Source of the DNA: Vibrio pomeroyi
GTDB taxonomy: Bacteria; Pseudomonadota; Gammaproteobacteria; Enterobacterales; Vibrionaceae
Direction: 5' to 3'
DNA length: 64,000 nt
Assembly: GCF_024347595.1 (NCBI RefSeq)
Contig: NZ_AP025506.1
Span: 2,914,001-2,978,000, forward strand
The notes under the pieces are model-generated. The model was not told the DNA's origin and did not search any database. It saw only the letters and a program-made list of their open reading frames with translations. Every line of letters starts with the position of its first letter. Position 1 is the stretch's first letter. Below, in pieces: positions 62,810-64,000 of the stretch. Both the position numbers and the translations under genes were made by a program.

Positions 62810-63320
62810 TCATTACCTCACTTTGTGTATCTGGGGATTGTACTCCCTTCTGCACAAAATCAGCTAATTGATTTAACAAAGTTTTCATAGGAGTCGGCAA
62901 TAAGTCCAAATCTACGCTATCCATCAAGTTTTTGACCTCTAAACCGAGCTCTGTATCACCTTCAATAGACAGTCGACGTTGGAAGAAAAGCGTATCTGGG
63001 TCTTCTTTACGTCCCGCAATCAATACAAGATCGTTAAGATTCCCGCTAAAACTGACATCTTCAGCGACTTCTTTATCAGCTACAACCAGTTGCTCATTTT
63101 CGTAACTAATACACCAACTTAACCCCATATCTTTTATTGAAACTTTCAGCCACTTATCTTCTAAGAACTCAAAGTCACCGTCTTCTAAAGCTTCCTTGAA
63201 GACATTCTTCAGTGCTTCTAATAAGGCTCTTTTTTGTACTGTTTTAGGCAATAACTGGACTGGAGATCGCAAAATTGATGCGGCATTTTGAACTAGTTGA
63301 GTGCGAATCTTGTTTATCAC
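62793..63320 (-). CDS. ubiT: Ubiquinone biosynthesis accessory protein UbiT (SCP2 domain)
   Basis: This 175-aa protein has a GTG start at 63320 with GGA eight bases before it. Upstream ATGs (63362, 63359) lack a ribosome site, and the E. coli protein begins at the same relative residue. The SCP2 lipid-binding domain includes the conserved RKEDPDTLFFQRRLSIEGDTELGLEVKNLMDSVDL. With UbiU and UbiV it supports oxygen-independent ubiquinone synthesis. Confidence 0.88.
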   Translation of the reverse strand: MINKIRTQLVQNAASILRSPVQLLPKTVQKRALLEALKNVFKEALEDGDFEFLEDKWLKVSIKDMGLSWCISYENEQLVVADKEVAEDVSFSGNLNDLVLIAGRKEDPDTLFFQRRLSIEGDTELGLEVKNLMDSVDLDLLPTPMKTLLNQLADFVQKGVQSPDTQSEVMNAYSN

Positions 63321-63578
63321 GTGACTTATCCGTAACTTTGTCAATAATATGGAATGCATCATAGATGATGTTGAGATCTCAGTTACTGTTATGTATCAAA
63401 TTAACTTCTGTTTGATACTCGACCTTTAATATCCTGAAAATCACAGTTATAGTAACTCAGGTAATGAGAATTACAGCGGATCGCTGCACTCACAGGTAAA
63501 TATCGATAACCACACAAAAAGTAATAAATATTTATCGATAGTGAATATTCAAGCTCTTGGAGAATTGGTAGTACTTTG

Positions 63579-64000
63579 ATGCCTCCCCAGCAACTACAAC
63601 ATTGGTTTACCCAGCTAACTGCAAATAGTCCGTTCTTTTTTGCAGTACTTGATGCTCAACATAACTATTTTATGGTGAATGAGCGTTACTGCGATATTGC
63701 TGGTTTGAGCCAAACAGAGCTTGCAGGCATGAATGACCGCCAAACCTTAGGCGAGCAATTCTACCAACATCTTAAGCCTTACTATGAGCGTGCCTTCAAT
63801 GGCGAAACAATTGAGGCCGAAGTTACTCTCAACGAAACTGACCTCGATACCAGCCTTCATTTCAGCTTATCCCCTCTAGCAAACGGCAACAAAACTGACT
63901 ACATCGTCTTTCATGCCTTCGATACATCTGAAAACCAAGTCCTTGTCCGTTCTTTAGAAGAGTCCGAAGCAAAGTTCCATAAACTCTCTCACCTACTCCC
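63579..64000 (+). CDS. PAS-domain signalling protein, 5' part (runs off window)
   Basis: An open frame begins at the ATG at 63579 and remains open for 140 codons to the window end. Residues about 8-120 form a PAS domain (SPFFFAVLDAQHNYFMVNERYCDIAGLSQTELAGM). No signal peptide or membrane segment precedes it. The output domain is outside the window. A GGDEF/EAL c-di-GMP enzyme is possible but not shown. Confidence 0.8.
   Translation, partial: MPPQQLQHWFTQLTANSPFFFAVLDAQHNYFMVNERYCDIAGLSQTELAGMNDRQTLGEQFYQHLKPYYERAFNGETIEAEVTLNETDLDTSLHFSLSPLANGNKTDYIVFHAFDTSENQVLVRSLEESEAKFHKLSHLL

Overview
The window is a chromosomal segment of a marine Vibrio, most like the Splendidus clade. I infer this from recognised proteins and gene order: a Vibrio-type NupC nucleoside transporter, a VF530-family protein, a two-domain PilZ protein of the PlzC type beside radA, a stand-alone second EF-G, and the run serB / ytjB / deoD-deoB-deoA-deoC / nupC / tatD / prfC / rimI-holD. 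There are no rRNA or tRNA genes, prophages, insertion sequences with a transposase, or CRISPR arrays.

Region 1 (1-19 kb) is a galactoside/oligosaccharide utilisation island. It holds the 3' part of an outer-membrane porin, a GH63 (YgjK-like) lipoprotein glycosidase, LacZ, a complete sugar ABC importer (binding protein and two permeases on the minus strand, ATPase divergent), a MATE exporter, a DUF1330 protein, an Na+/sugar symporter, a GH36 alpha-galactosidase and a LacI-family regulator. Three LacI-type near-palindromes in the divergent promoter regions suggest that the local regulator controls both uptake systems. Region 2 (19-22.5 kb) has a PAP2-type membrane phosphatase, and a LysR regulator divergent from a ChrA chromate transporter.

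Region 3 (22.5-40.5 kb) is a complete Tad/Flp pilus locus on the minus strand. The transcription order is flp1, flp2, tadV, a wHTH-AAA+ ATPase, rcpC/cpaB, rcpA, a small lipoprotein, a Tad/TadG-like protein, two TadE/F-like pseudopilins, tadZ, tadA, tadB, tadC, tadD. A divergent AraC-type regulator faces flp1. An acyl-CoA synthetase then separates this operon from a second minor-pilin unit (tadE, tadF, and tadG with a von Willebrand A domain). The AAA+ ATPase and the doubled minor-pilin set depart from the textbook Tad locus and are the least described parts of the window.

Region 4 (40.5-44 kb) contains two DUF1127 small-protein genes, each divergent from its own GcvA-like LysR gene, and a VF530 gene. 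Region 5 (44-64 kb) is housekeeping: EF-G2, RadA, PlzC-like PilZ protein, SerB, YtjB, the deo nucleoside catabolism operon with an ERIC element and intercistronic hairpins, NupC, a TatD hydrolase with an overlapping 51-aa gene, RF3, HolD-RimI, a GNAT protein with UbiT, and the start of a PAS-domain protein that runs off the end.

All calls come from reading the sequence. Family assignments rest on recalled motifs and gene order, with no database search.
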